The notes under the pieces: model-generated
What the model was told of the DNA's origin: nothing
What the model saw: only the letters and a program-made list of their open reading frames with translations
The model's database searches: none
From: a bacterium
GTDB taxonomy: Bacteria > Myxococcota > UBA727 > JAUIJE01
NCBI GenBank assembly: GCA_030431455.1
Contig: JAUIJE010000009.1
Span: 186,001-250,000, forward strand
Length of the DNA: 64,000 nt
Direction of reading: 5' to 3'
Made by a program: the position numbers and the translations under genes
Part shown: positions 21,414 through 33,604 of the stretch, piece after piece
How the letters are laid out: each line of letters opens with the position of its first letter
Position numbering within the stretch: the stretch's first letter is position 1

Positions 21414-23807
21414 GTGGGCCCCACCCCGGTCCTGTTCGCGGTGGCGTTGCTCGGGGCCGCGGCCGGTTTGGCCACGGACCGGCCCCTCTGGGCGGTGGCC
21501 GCGTTGGGGGCCGTGCTCGTCGGGGCGACGTTCCTGTTGCGCGGCCAAGGCGCGCGGGCGCTGACGCTGCTCGCGGCGTGTTTCACCGCCACCGCCCTCA
21601 TCGCCACCGTGCACCGCAGCGCCCACGATGCGCGCACCGCCGCGCTCCCGGTGGCGGGGGTGTTCGAAGGGGACGTGCTCGACGTGACCCCGGCCCGCTC
21701 GGGGGGCACCACCCTCACCGTGGCGGTGGCGGGGGTGCTCACCGACGAGGGGCCGGCTCCATTGCCATTGCATCTCCGGGTGCGGTTGGTCCGCGCCGCG
21801 GCCGCGGTGTCCATCCACCCCGGCGACCGGCTGCGCCTGCGCGGCACCGCGCACCCGTTTTTTCCCCGCGACCGGCCGGGCACGTTCGACGCCGATTTGT
21901 TCGGTTTGTCGCGGGGGCTGCACGGCCGGCTCACGGTGTCACACGCCCACGATGTGATCGTCACCGACCCCGGGCATGCCTGGGCTCCGTTTGCCGACCT
22001 GCGGCAGTTCTTGCGCGCCCGTCTGCTCTCGCTGCTCACCCCGCGCGAGGCCGGGGTCGTGCTCGCGCTCATCATCGGCGACACCGCCTTTTTCGACGAC
22101 GAACAGCTCGCGACCTACCGCGCCATCGGCGCCGGTCACCTCCTGGCGGTGAGCGGTCTGCAGGTCTCGCTGCTCGCGCTCATCGTGTTCTTCTTGGCCC
22201 GGCTCATGTTCGTGCGCGTCGGGGCCCTGCGCCGCCGCAACCGTGTGCGCCAAAGCGCGGCCGGGCTCGCGGCGTTGTTCGTGTGGGGGTTCGTGTTTTT
22301 GTGCGGCGCTCCCCCGAGCTGTGTGCGGGCGGGGGCGATGGCCACCGCGGTTCTGCTCGCGTTGTTCGTCGACCGGCACATCGCCGCCCTCGACGCGCTC
22401 GGTCTGGCGGGCCTGGTCACGGTGATGCTCTGGCCCGCCAGCGTCGTCGACCCGAGCTTTCTCCTCTCGTACGCCGCCGTGGTCGGCCTGCTGCTCGGCA
22501 CCCCGGCGGGGGGTTTGCCCGACGCGGGCTGGCCCCGGGCCCGGGCGCTGCTGTTGACCGGTACCTTGTCCGCGTTCGCGGCCGGGGTGGTGACGCTCTC
22601 GGTGAGCGCCTACCTGTTCGGCGAGCTGTCCCCCGGCGGCATCGTGGCCAACGTCGTGCTCGTGCCCGTGGCCTCCGCGCTGCAGGTGCCCGCGATCTTT
22701 TTGGGTCTCGCCGGGGCCCTGTTCGACGTGGCCCTGCTCGCCAAGGGGGGCGCGATGTCGGCGGGCCTGCTCGAGGCGATCACCGAGACCCTGGCCCAGG
22801 CGATGGGCGGGGTGTGGCTGGTGCCCGCCCCCAGTCCGCTATCCACCATTGCCCTCACGGGGTGTGCGCTGTTGTTGGTCTGGGCCTTGGCCCGCCGCCG
22901 GGCCCGGTGGATGCTGGCCGCGGTGCTGTGCGCGGTGAGCGTGCTCGCCGCCCCCGACCACCTCTCGTCGCGTGTGCTCGTCGAGGTGTTGCCGGTGGGG
23001 CAGGGCGACAGCGCGCTGGTCACCACCCCCCAGGGCCAGACCGTGCTCATCGACGGCGGCGGGGTCTGGGACGAACGCATCGATCCCGGCGCCGACGTCG
23101 TCGTGCCCTACCTGCAGGCCCGCGGCGTCGATCGCATCGACGTGATGATCCTGTCGCACCCCGATCCCGACCACCTGCTCGGTTTGTTGTCGGTGTTGCG
23201 CGCGCTCCCCGTGGGCGAACTGTGGCATGCGGGCATCGGCCGCCACCATCCCCTCGTGGCCCGCCTCCTCGACGAGGCCGCGGCCCGACAGGTCCCGGTC
23301 AAGACCGCCCCGGTGTTGCTCGGCCGCCACGAGCTGGGCGGCGCGGTCCTCGACGTGCTCGCCCCCCGGGTCGAGGACGGCACCGCGGTCTACGACGAGC
23401 TGTCCGCCAACGACAACAGCCTGGTCGTTCGCATCGCCTACGGCGAGACCTCGATGCTGTTCTGCGGCGATCTCGAGCGGTGGGGCGAGCGCTACTTGCT
23501 CGGACACACCCCCGACGTCGCCGCCGACGTGGTCAAAGCCCCCCACCACGGCAGCCGCACCTCGTCGTCGCCGGCCTTGATCAAAGCCTCCCATCCCGCC
23601 CACGTGGTGTTTCCCACCGGTCGCCAAAACCAGTTCGGCTTCCCCCACCCCGAGGTCGCCCGCCGCTGGCACGACGCCGGCGCGCGGTTGTGGGACACCG
23701 CCGTGCACGGTCTGCTCCGGATCGAACTCGACGGCACCGCCGTCACCGTCACCCCTTTTCACGACGTGGCCCACCCGCTCGCGGCCCCCGCCGCCGGGGA
23801 CGGCTAG
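21414..23807 (+). CDS. comEC: ComEC/Rec2 DNA internalisation channel
   Basis: 797 residues, full length for the family. N-terminal helices and an OB-like DUF4131 region (to about 200) are followed by the competence domain with many helices, including the signature GHLLAVSGLQVSLLAL and GAPPSCVRAGAMA. The C-terminal metallo-beta-lactamase domain begins at about residue 525 (LPVGQGDSALV, LIDGGG) and has the metal motif LSHPDPDHLLG, GDLERWGE and KAPHHGSRTSSS, so the putative nuclease site is intact. ComEC carries single-stranded DNA across the inner membrane during transformation. GTG 21414 follows the previous stop by four bases. Confidence 0.92.
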   Translation: MGPTPVLFAVALLGAAAGLATDRPLWAVAALGAVLVGATFLLRGQGARALTLLAACFTATALIATVHRSAHDARTAALPVAGVFEGDVLDVTPARSGGTTLTVAVAGVLTDEGPAPLPLHLRVRLVRAAAAVSIHPGDRLRLRGTAHPFFPRDRPGTFDADLFGLSRGLHGRLTVSHAHDVIVTDPGHAWAPFADLRQFLRARLLSLLTPREAGVVLALIIGDTAFFDDEQLATYRAIGAGHLLAVSGLQVSLLALIVFFLARLMFVRVGALRRRNRVRQSAAGLAALFVWGFVFLCGAPPSCVRAGAMATAVLLALFVDRHIAALDALGLAGLVTVMLWPASVVDPSFLLSYAAVVGLLLGTPAGGLPDAGWPRARALLLTGTLSAFAAGVVTLSVSAYLFGELSPGGIVANVVLVPVASALQVPAIFLGLAGALFDVALLAKGGAMSAGLLEAITETLAQAMGGVWLVPAPSPLSTIALTGCALLLVWALARRRARWMLAAVLCAVSVLAAPDHLSSRVLVEVLPVGQGDSALVTTPQGQTVLIDGGGVWDERIDPGADVVVPYLQARGVDRIDVMILSHPDPDHLLGLLSVLRALPVGELWHAGIGRHHPLVARLLDEAAARQVPVKTAPVLLGRHELGGAVLDVLAPRVEDGTAVYDELSANDNSLVVRIAYGETSMLFCGDLERWGERYLLGHTPDVAADVVKAPHHGSRTSSSPALIKASHPAHVVFPTGRQNQFGFPHPEVARRWHDAGARLWDTAVHGLLRIELDGTAVTVTPFHDVAHPLAAPAAGDG

Positions 23808-23828
23808 GCGACAGCCCCCGGCCTGTGC

Positions 23829-23834
23829 CACACT
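23829..23834 (+). promoter_or_regulatory. -10-like CACACT six bases before a start codon
   Basis: CACACT ends six bases before ATG 23841 and there is no Shine-Dalgarno site. The first base departs from the TAnnnT pattern, so this is a weaker member of the leaderless set. Confidence 0.25.
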
Positions 23835-23840
23835 GCGCGG

Positions 23841-24095
23841 ATGTCGACCCGCAAGAAGCGACGCCTGCGCCCCACCTCGGTCTGTCCGCGGTGCGAGGGG
23901 TTCATGGCGCACAAGACCGCGATCAGCGAGAAGATCGGCGGCCGCCACTGGGGCGACATCGATCCGTTCTTGCAGCTCGGCGGTGTGGACATCCACCACT
24001 TCATCTGCATCTCGTGCGGCAACGTGTCCGCCTACCAGGTGAAGTTTGAGTTCGAGGGGTTTGGCCGTCGCGGTCGTCGCTCCAGCGCGGCGTGA
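23841..24095 (+). CDS. small zinc-ribbon protein
   Basis: 84 residues. Two Cys pairs, CPRC (about residues 15-18) and CISC (about 56-59), would bind one zinc. The spacer contains HKTAISEKIGGRHWG, and the protein has basic ends. It could be an RNA- or protein-binding ribbon; no specific family is recognised. It is a single gene between comEC and the TPR gene. Confidence 0.65.
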   Translation: MSTRKKRRLRPTSVCPRCEGFMAHKTAISEKIGGRHWGDIDPFLQLGGVDIHHFICISCGNVSAYQVKFEFEGFGRRGRRSSAA

Positions 24096-24149
24096 TCGCC
24101 ACCGCGCAGTGTACGTTTTGTCCGGCGCTCGTTCGCGAGACGTTTCGGC

Positions 24150-24155
24150 TATAGT
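24150..24155 (+). promoter_or_regulatory. -10 element TATAGT
   Basis: TATAGT, a near-consensus -10 box and rare in this GC-rich DNA, lies 20 bases before GTG 24176. No good -35 is at the expected distance, and the 20-base leader has no Shine-Dalgarno site. Confidence 0.4.
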
Positions 24156-24175
24156 GCGCTGCTGACCTGCTTGCC

Positions 24176-25246
24176 GTGACCCGTTCGACCTCTCCCCGCG
24201 CCGAGTACCGGACCCTCGCTGAGACGATGGGCATCGAGCTCGATCGCGTGGCCAAACTCTCGAAGGTCGCGTGGCGCTTGTACGACGAGCGCCAGTACCG
24301 GGAAGCCGCGAGCGTGTTTCGGGGCCTGACCGTGCTCGACCCCGAGAACATCGACCTCTACCGCGGCTTCGCCCTCGCCGCGTCGCACGACAACGATCTG
24401 CTCGGCGCCACCGATGCGCTGGAGCAGGCGCTGGTGTTGCTCGACTTCGACGACGCCCGCGACGCCGACCGGGGCCAGCTGCTGTCGTTATACGCGGCCC
24501 TGTTGTACCGGTCGGGTCGTCGACGGGAGGCGGTGCTCGCGGCCGAAGAGTCCATCGAGGTCTCGCCCCCGGGCGCACCGTGGACGCAGTCGTTGCGGCA
24601 AGGCATCAAGCGCGCGAGCACGATCATCGCCCGCACCGGCGGCCGGGCCCCGTCGGAAGCCGCCCCCCTGCGGCGCGTGTTGCGCGAGCGGTTGGCCGAG
24701 GTCGGCCGCGGGCAAGCCACCCTCGCGCGCGCGCTCGGCTACGGCGACAAAGAGTTGATGCGCGTCTACGAAAACGGCGCCGCGCTGCTCGAGCAAGGCC
24801 AGCCCGACCGCGCGATTCGCATCTTCGAAGGTCTGGTGGAGCTCGACGGGGGCGTGCCGCTTTTTCACCTCGCTCTCGGCCGGGTGCAGGAAGTGCGCGG
24901 GGAGCACAGCGCGGCCGCCCGGGCCTACAGCCAGGCGGTGCGGTGTGCGCGCAAGGTCGACGGCGGCGACGACCTGCTCGGCGACGCCCTCGTCCGCCGG
25001 GCCCGGCACGCGTACAAGCGCGGCAAAAAACGCGCGGTGGTCAAAGACGTCAAAGAGCTGATGCGCCTCAACGCGACCCGCGTGGGCGAGGACCTCCGGC
25101 TGCGCGCCCTCAAGCTGCTGCGCGTCGCCGGCGGCGACCCCGGCCGCTACGCCACGGATCAGGAACGAAAAAAGCTGGGTCTCGAAGTGGACGAGGAGCC
25201 CGCCAACGCGCCGAAAACAAAGACAAAACGGAAACGACGCCGGTGA
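24176..25246 (+). CDS. TPR protein, possible chaperone of the adjacent 855-residue protein
   Basis: 356 residues. TPR-type helix pairs are visible at about residues 25-100 (YDERQYREAASVFRGLTVLD) and again at about 195-270 (LLEQGQPDRAIRIFEGLVEL, then FHLALGRVQEV). The phrase 'FRGL/FEGL...LDP' also occurs in the two TPR genes at 36223 and 38298. The C-terminus is very basic (KTKTKRKRRR). There is no signal peptide, so it is cytoplasmic. It is followed after 72 bases by the large disordered protein, resembling the usual layout of a secretion chaperone before its substrate. Chaperone function is an inference; TPR proteins do many jobs. Confidence 0.7.
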   Translation: MTRSTSPRAEYRTLAETMGIELDRVAKLSKVAWRLYDERQYREAASVFRGLTVLDPENIDLYRGFALAASHDNDLLGATDALEQALVLLDFDDARDADRGQLLSLYAALLYRSGRRREAVLAAEESIEVSPPGAPWTQSLRQGIKRASTIIARTGGRAPSEAAPLRRVLRERLAEVGRGQATLARALGYGDKELMRVYENGAALLEQGQPDRAIRIFEGLVELDGGVPLFHLALGRVQEVRGEHSAAARAYSQAVRCARKVDGGDDLLGDALVRRARHAYKRGKKRAVVKDVKELMRLNATRVGEDLRLRALKLLRVAGGDPGRYATDQERKKLGLEVDEEPANAPKTKTKRKRRR

Positions 25247-25318
25247 TGTGGGTGAGTGTAGACAACCCAAACCACGCCGCGTGCGACAATACATAGAGGC
25301 CCCCGGCCCAGGAACGCC

Positions 25319-27886
25319 ATGTCGAAGATTCGCAGCACCCCGTCGACCATCCGCCCGACCGCTCGTCAGCAGGTCGCGGCAAAGGACAAAGGGAGCGCGA
25401 AGGCCCAGGGCGCCGACAAGTCGAAGCAAGCGGACAAGTCCAAGCAGTCCGACAAGTCGAGCAAGACCAACAAGACCGAGAGCACCCGGGAGGCGAAGGA
25501 CGTCGACGACGGTGATCTCGACGTCATGGACACCGACGACGACGGTCCCGTTCGCAAGCGCCTGAAGTACGGCCAGGGCGACGCCGACTCCCTGCAGCAG
25601 GCCCAACAGCGGGCCACCGACGGCGAGGGCAACCTGCGCCGGTCCGACAAGGACGGCAAAGACGGCAACAAGCGCAACCGCGACGGCAGCGGTGACGACG
25701 AGGAGGACGCCGACGGGGGCAAAGGCCCGGTCGCGGTGGGCGGCTCGGGCGGGTCCGTCTCCCAGTTTGGCGGGTTGTCGTCGGGCCACCTCGGGCACGG
25801 CGCGCAGCTCGGCGGATCGCGCCGCCAGACCCAGTCCGCGGGCCAGAAAAAGGCCCACGCCCCCGAGGACAAGGTGAGCGAAGGGCGCGCCGACGCCAAG
25901 ACCGCCGAAGGCCAGGCCAGCCGCAAGGACCTCGACCAGGCCAAGTCCCTCGCCACGTCGACCACCGGCCTCAAGCGCGCCGGCGGCGAGCCCCCCGCGG
26001 GCGGTCCCGGGCCCAAGACCACCGGGCGCAAGGGCGACGCACCCGGCCGGAAAGAGGGCGGGTCCACCAAGTCCCGCGAGGGCAAATCCGGCGGCGCCAC
26101 CCACCAGGTGCAGCGCCAACTCCGCATGCGCCGCCAGCGATTGCGCCGCGAGCGCGTGTACCGCGAGCGCCAAGCGGACATCGCCAAAGAGCACGAGACG
26201 ACCGGCCCCAAGCCGCAAGGCTCGTCGCCGACGGTCACGACCACCCCGGCACCCACCGCGCAGACAAAAACGCCCCCGGGCGGGACGACCGCGCCTCCCG
26301 ATCGCGCCGGCCCCGGTCTGACCGCCCAGAAAAAGACCACCGGACCCCGCCAAGGGGCGGCCGGGGCCGAAGCGCCCAAGGCCCCGGGGGAGCACAAGCC
26401 CACGTCGCAGACCGACGGGGCCTCCACCACGGTCTCCACGACGACGGCGGGTACCCCGACGCCGTCCACCACCGCCTCGTCGACGACCAACGCGTCGACC
26501 AATGCCTCGTCGACGACCAACGCGTCGGTCCCCCACGCCTCGACCAATACCCCGTCGACCACCAACCCCTCGACCACCGCGACGTCGACCACCAACCCGT
26601 CGACCAACCGGCCATCGACCACCTCCACCAATGCTTCGTCGGTCACCAAGCCATCGACCGCGACGTCGACCACCCAGCCATCGACCCCCCCGTCGCCCAA
26701 CCGGTCGGTGGCCTCGACGAGCGAAGGCCAGCCGGGGCCGACCTTGGCCTCCCCGCCGACATCGTCTCCAGCGGACAAGACCGCCCCCGGCCCAACGCAG
26801 ACCGCGCCGGTCCCGACCCCGTCGGCCACCTCGGCATCGACCAAGGGCACCGCCCCGACGACAAACACCCCGGGCCAGACCGCCGGAGAGTCGGTGCCCG
26901 GCACGTCGACCACCCCGTCGACCACACAAGGGCGTGGGCAGACGCCCAACGCGCCGATGACCGCGGGCCAGCTGACCGCCGCCCAGATGACGAGCACGGC
27001 CAAGCCCACCCGCACCCCCGGGCCGCGCGGGCGTTCGGTGTCGTCGCCGCGGATGATGGCGGTCAATGCCCAGCTGCTCGAATCGACCTCCGGCAAGAAT
27101 CTCCCCGCGCCCCCCACCACGGGCCCCGGCGCGTCAACGTCCACACCCACGTCGTCGTCGACGCCGCCGCCGGCGGTGACCAAGACCCCGGGCACGGTCC
27201 CCACCCCGGTGTCGACCGCCAACCAACCCGGCCGGACCACGACCTCCTCGTTCCCCGCCTTCACCACCAGCCGCGGCCCCACCACCAATCCCAAGGCGAG
27301 CCCCATCAGCGGCGGGCCGGTCCCGTCGCCCCTCGACGGGGGCGGCGAGGCGTTCGTGTTCGATGGGGACCGGGCCCTGCGGGACCTGAGCCAGGGCTAC
27401 AAGAAAGCCGACATCGGCTCGTTCGCCCTCGACCTGGCGTTTTCCGACGACGGGTTGGGCATCGACACAATCCAACTGGAGCGCGTGGTCAACGCCCAGT
27501 TCGAGAGCGACGTGCAGGAGGCTCTCCAAGCTGAGACCCAGAGCGCCACGGTCTCCGGCGGCATGAACACCGCGCCTCCGTTCTCGGAGTTCTTCGGCGA
27601 GCTCGGTCAGATCGAGGGGTTCGCGGTGGCCGAGCTCAACGGTGAGCAGCGCGCCGAAGCGGCGAAGCTCGGCCTGCCGTTCTTTTTCGACGACGGCCGC
27701 AAGGTGCCCGCCGATGTGCCCACCGCGATCTTGGAGACGGTGCAGCAGATGACCGGCGCCGCCGTGGGCACCGCCGACGGCATGTTGCTCAACGACATCG
27801 CCGACACCGTGGCCACCGGCTTCGACGAGGAGGGCGGGGGAGACGGCGAGGGCGAAGGCGAAGAAGAAGAAGAAGCCGAGGACTGA
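25319..27886 (+). CDS. large disordered Lys/Thr/Pro-rich protein with small C-terminal domain, function unknown
   Basis: 855 residues; AGGA lies before ATG 25319. No signal peptide is seen. The N-terminal 100 residues are Ser/Thr/Lys/Gln-rich (MSKIRSTPSTIRPTARQQ), an amino-acid bias typical of type III secretion signals. Residues 100-260 are Gly/Lys-rich. A basic helix follows at about 263-285 (VQRQLRMRRQRLRRERVY). Residues 300-660 are Thr/Ser/Pro low complexity with short repeats (TTNAS, TTNPS). A folded domain lies at about 673-835 (AFVFDGDRALRDLSQGY, LPFFFDDGRKVPADVP) and the tail is acidic. It could be an exported ruler, stalk or effector-like protein, or a non-secreted scaffold. The family is not recognised. 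Confidence 0.7.
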   Translation: MSKIRSTPSTIRPTARQQVAAKDKGSAKAQGADKSKQADKSKQSDKSSKTNKTESTREAKDVDDGDLDVMDTDDDGPVRKRLKYGQGDADSLQQAQQRATDGEGNLRRSDKDGKDGNKRNRDGSGDDEEDADGGKGPVAVGGSGGSVSQFGGLSSGHLGHGAQLGGSRRQTQSAGQKKAHAPEDKVSEGRADAKTAEGQASRKDLDQAKSLATSTTGLKRAGGEPPAGGPGPKTTGRKGDAPGRKEGGSTKSREGKSGGATHQVQRQLRMRRQRLRRERVYRERQADIAKEHETTGPKPQGSSPTVTTTPAPTAQTKTPPGGTTAPPDRAGPGLTAQKKTTGPRQGAAGAEAPKAPGEHKPTSQTDGASTTVSTTTAGTPTPSTTASSTTNASTNASSTTNASVPHASTNTPSTTNPSTTATSTTNPSTNRPSTTSTNASSVTKPSTATSTTQPSTPPSPNRSVASTSEGQPGPTLASPPTSSPADKTAPGPTQTAPVPTPSATSASTKGTAPTTNTPGQTAGESVPGTSTTPSTTQGRGQTPNAPMTAGQLTAAQMTSTAKPTRTPGPRGRSVSSPRMMAVNAQLLESTSGKNLPAPPTTGPGASTSTPTSSSTPPPAVTKTPGTVPTPVSTANQPGRTTTSSFPAFTTSRGPTTNPKASPISGGPVPSPLDGGGEAFVFDGDRALRDLSQGYKKADIGSFALDLAFSDDGLGIDTIQLERVVNAQFESDVQEALQAETQSATVSGGMNTAPPFSEFFGELGQIEGFAVAELNGEQRAEAAKLGLPFFFDDGRKVPADVPTAILETVQQMTGAAVGTADGMLLNDIADTVATGFDEEGGGDGEGEGEEEEEAED
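26473..26700 (+). repeat. Thr/Ser-coding imperfect tandem repeats
   Basis: A 30-base unit starting GCCTCGTCGACGACCAACGC at 26473 recurs almost exactly at 26503, followed to about 26700 by degenerate copies around TCGACCACCAACCC. They encode the TTNAS/TTNPS repeats. Copies stay in frame, so length variation would change only the linker length. Confidence 0.6.
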
Positions 27887-28012
27887 GCCGCGTGGCCCCT
27901 CGCGCCTGCGTCGCCCGCCGCGGTGCGGTCGCGCTTCGCCCCGCCAACAAAAGACAACCGCCCGGGATGGCAATCCGTCGCGTCCCATCCGGTGACGGGC
28001 ACGGCAAGAAGG

Positions 28013-29035
28013 TTACGCGTCCTGGGCCTGACGCTCCAAGTCCGCCCACGCCTTGTCGTCGATGTTCGGCATCAACCCGCGCAGCTCCGCCGGCATCGGC
28101 GAGACAAAACGCCGGCCATCCGGCAACACCGCGCAATGTGCATGCAGGGCGTGCCGCGCGTGGTCGAGCCCCCCGCCATCCGCGGGGACCCCTTCCCGGG
28201 TAAACGCGTCGAACCACACGTCCCCCATCGCGTACAGCTTGTCCCCGACGATGGGGTGCCCGGCGACAAACAGATGGGCGCGGATTTGGTGCTGTCGGCC
28301 AGTGAGCGGCCGGCACGCCACCAGGGTGCGGTCGGCTTGGGGATCGTGGGCGAGCGGGCGCAGCCGCGTCACCGCGGGCAGTCCGTCGGGATCGGCGATC
28401 ATCCGGATGCGGACGAGGCCCCGGTCGTTTTGCAGCGCCAACGGGGCGTCGACCTCCACCGCGCCGCCGAGCCGGCCGCGCGCGATGGCGAGGTAGGTCT
28501 TGCGAACCTCGCCGGCGGCGAACGCGGTTTTGATCTCCGCTTCCGTCTCGCGCCGGTGGGCGCACAAGAGCACGCCCGATGTCTCTCGATCGAGCCGGTG
28601 GCAAGGGTTGGGGCGTGTCCCGTCGGGGCGGGCGTGGGTCTGCCGCAGCCACCCGGTGATGGTCTGGTGGAGGTAGCGCGCGCTGGGATGCACCGCCAAT
28701 GATCCTGGTTTGTCGAGCACCAGCAACGCCCCGTCGTCGAACAGCACGGTGGGCTCTTCTTCCAATGTTTCGTCATCGGGCGCGATGCGCCAAAGCTCGA
28801 TGGATTGTCCCCGGGCCAGACGGGTCGACGGTTTGAGGGGGGCATCGTTGGAGCGCAGGTCCCCCGCCTTGATGATCTGCTGGGCCCGGGCCCGGCTCAG
28901 GCGCCCGACCTTGGCCGACAGATGGACATCCGCGCGTTCGCCGGCGGCCTCCGGGGGCACCTGCCACCGGGTCACGACCCCCTTGGGGTGGTGATGCGCC
29001 GGGGCATCAGTTTCCGAAAGTCCTTTGGTCGCCAT
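28013..29035 (-). CDS. RluA-family 23S rRNA pseudouridine synthase
   Basis: 340 residues. An N-terminal S4 RNA-binding domain (about residues 30-80, [16 protein letters not shown]) is followed by the catalytic domain with the RluA/RluC/RluD signature [12 protein letters not shown], whose Asp is the catalytic residue, then RKTYLA and the C-terminal [12 protein letters not shown] and GDKLY blocks. It isomerises uridines in rRNA or tRNA; the exact target (RluC- or RluD-like) cannot be told. The gene stands alone, convergent to the 855-residue protein gene (126 bases between the ends, no clear terminator) and divergent from the calcium-repeat lipoprotein. Confidence 0.9.
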   Translation of the reverse strand: MATKGLSETDAPAHHHPKGVVTRWQVPPEAAGERADVHLSAKVGRLSRARAQQIIKAGDLRSNDAPLKPSTRLARGQSIELWRIAPDDETLEEEPTVLFDDGALLVLDKPGSLAVHPSARYLHQTITGWLRQTHARPDGTRPNPCHRLDRETSGVLLCAHRRETEAEIKTAFAAGEVRKTYLAIARGRLGGAVEVDAPLALQNDRGLVRIRMIADPDGLPAVTRLRPLAHDPQADRTLVACRPLTGRQHQIRAHLFVAGHPIVGDKLYAMGDVWFDAFTREGVPADGGGLDHARHALHAHCAVLPDGRRFVSPMPAELRGLMPNIDDKAWADLERQAQDA

Positions 29036-29091
29036 GGGTTAGTCGGGTCTCGGGGGCCGTGGCCAAGTGTGGGAAATCTCGTTCAGCCTTG

Positions 29092-29097
29092 TAGACT
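29092..29097 (+). promoter_or_regulatory. -10-like TAGACT upstream of the VWA lipoprotein gene
   Basis: TAGACT lies 25 bases before ATG 29123, leaving a leader long enough for the GGGAGGGA ribosome-binding site at 29113-29120. No clear -35 is seen. Confidence 0.35.
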
Positions 29098-29122
29098 GAA
29101 GCGAGGAACGTGGGGAGGGAGC

Positions 29123-33400
<4,278 letters not shown>

Positions 33401-33437
33401 GCCCCGCCCGACCGGGCCGTGACCGGTCGCGGAAAAA

Positions 33438-33462
33438 GCCCGCCGTGAAGGCGGGCTTTTTT
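33438..33462 (+). terminator. intrinsic terminator of the VWA lipoprotein gene
   Basis: The stem 33438-33444/33450-33456 (GCCCGCC with GGCGGGC, loop GTGAA) is followed by six T and preceded by five A. It lies 37 bases after the stop. Confidence 0.9.
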
Positions 33463-33555
33463 GTATGCGTGGTCGTGCGGGGGCGTCACCTTGCGCGCCC
33501 GCTTCGGAGCGCGTGGCCAGCCCCGCCCGCGTCCACCGAAAAAATCCGCAGACAG

Positions 33556-33578
33556 AAAAGCCCGCCTTCACGGCGGGC
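33556..33578 (-). terminator. intrinsic terminator of the triplicated lipoprotein gene
   Basis: On the minus strand the same GCCCGCC-GTGAA-GGCGGGC hairpin (33578 down to 33560) is followed by TTTTC. It mirrors the plus-strand terminator about 100 bases away, each serving one of two convergent genes. Confidence 0.85.
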
Positions 33579-33604
33579 TCTCTCCTCGGTGACCCAAACT
33601 GTGC

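Noticed and set aside
28805-29122. Extension of the VWA lipoprotein frame upstream of 29123
   Set aside because: It runs antisense into the pseudouridine synthase gene and would hide the signal peptide.
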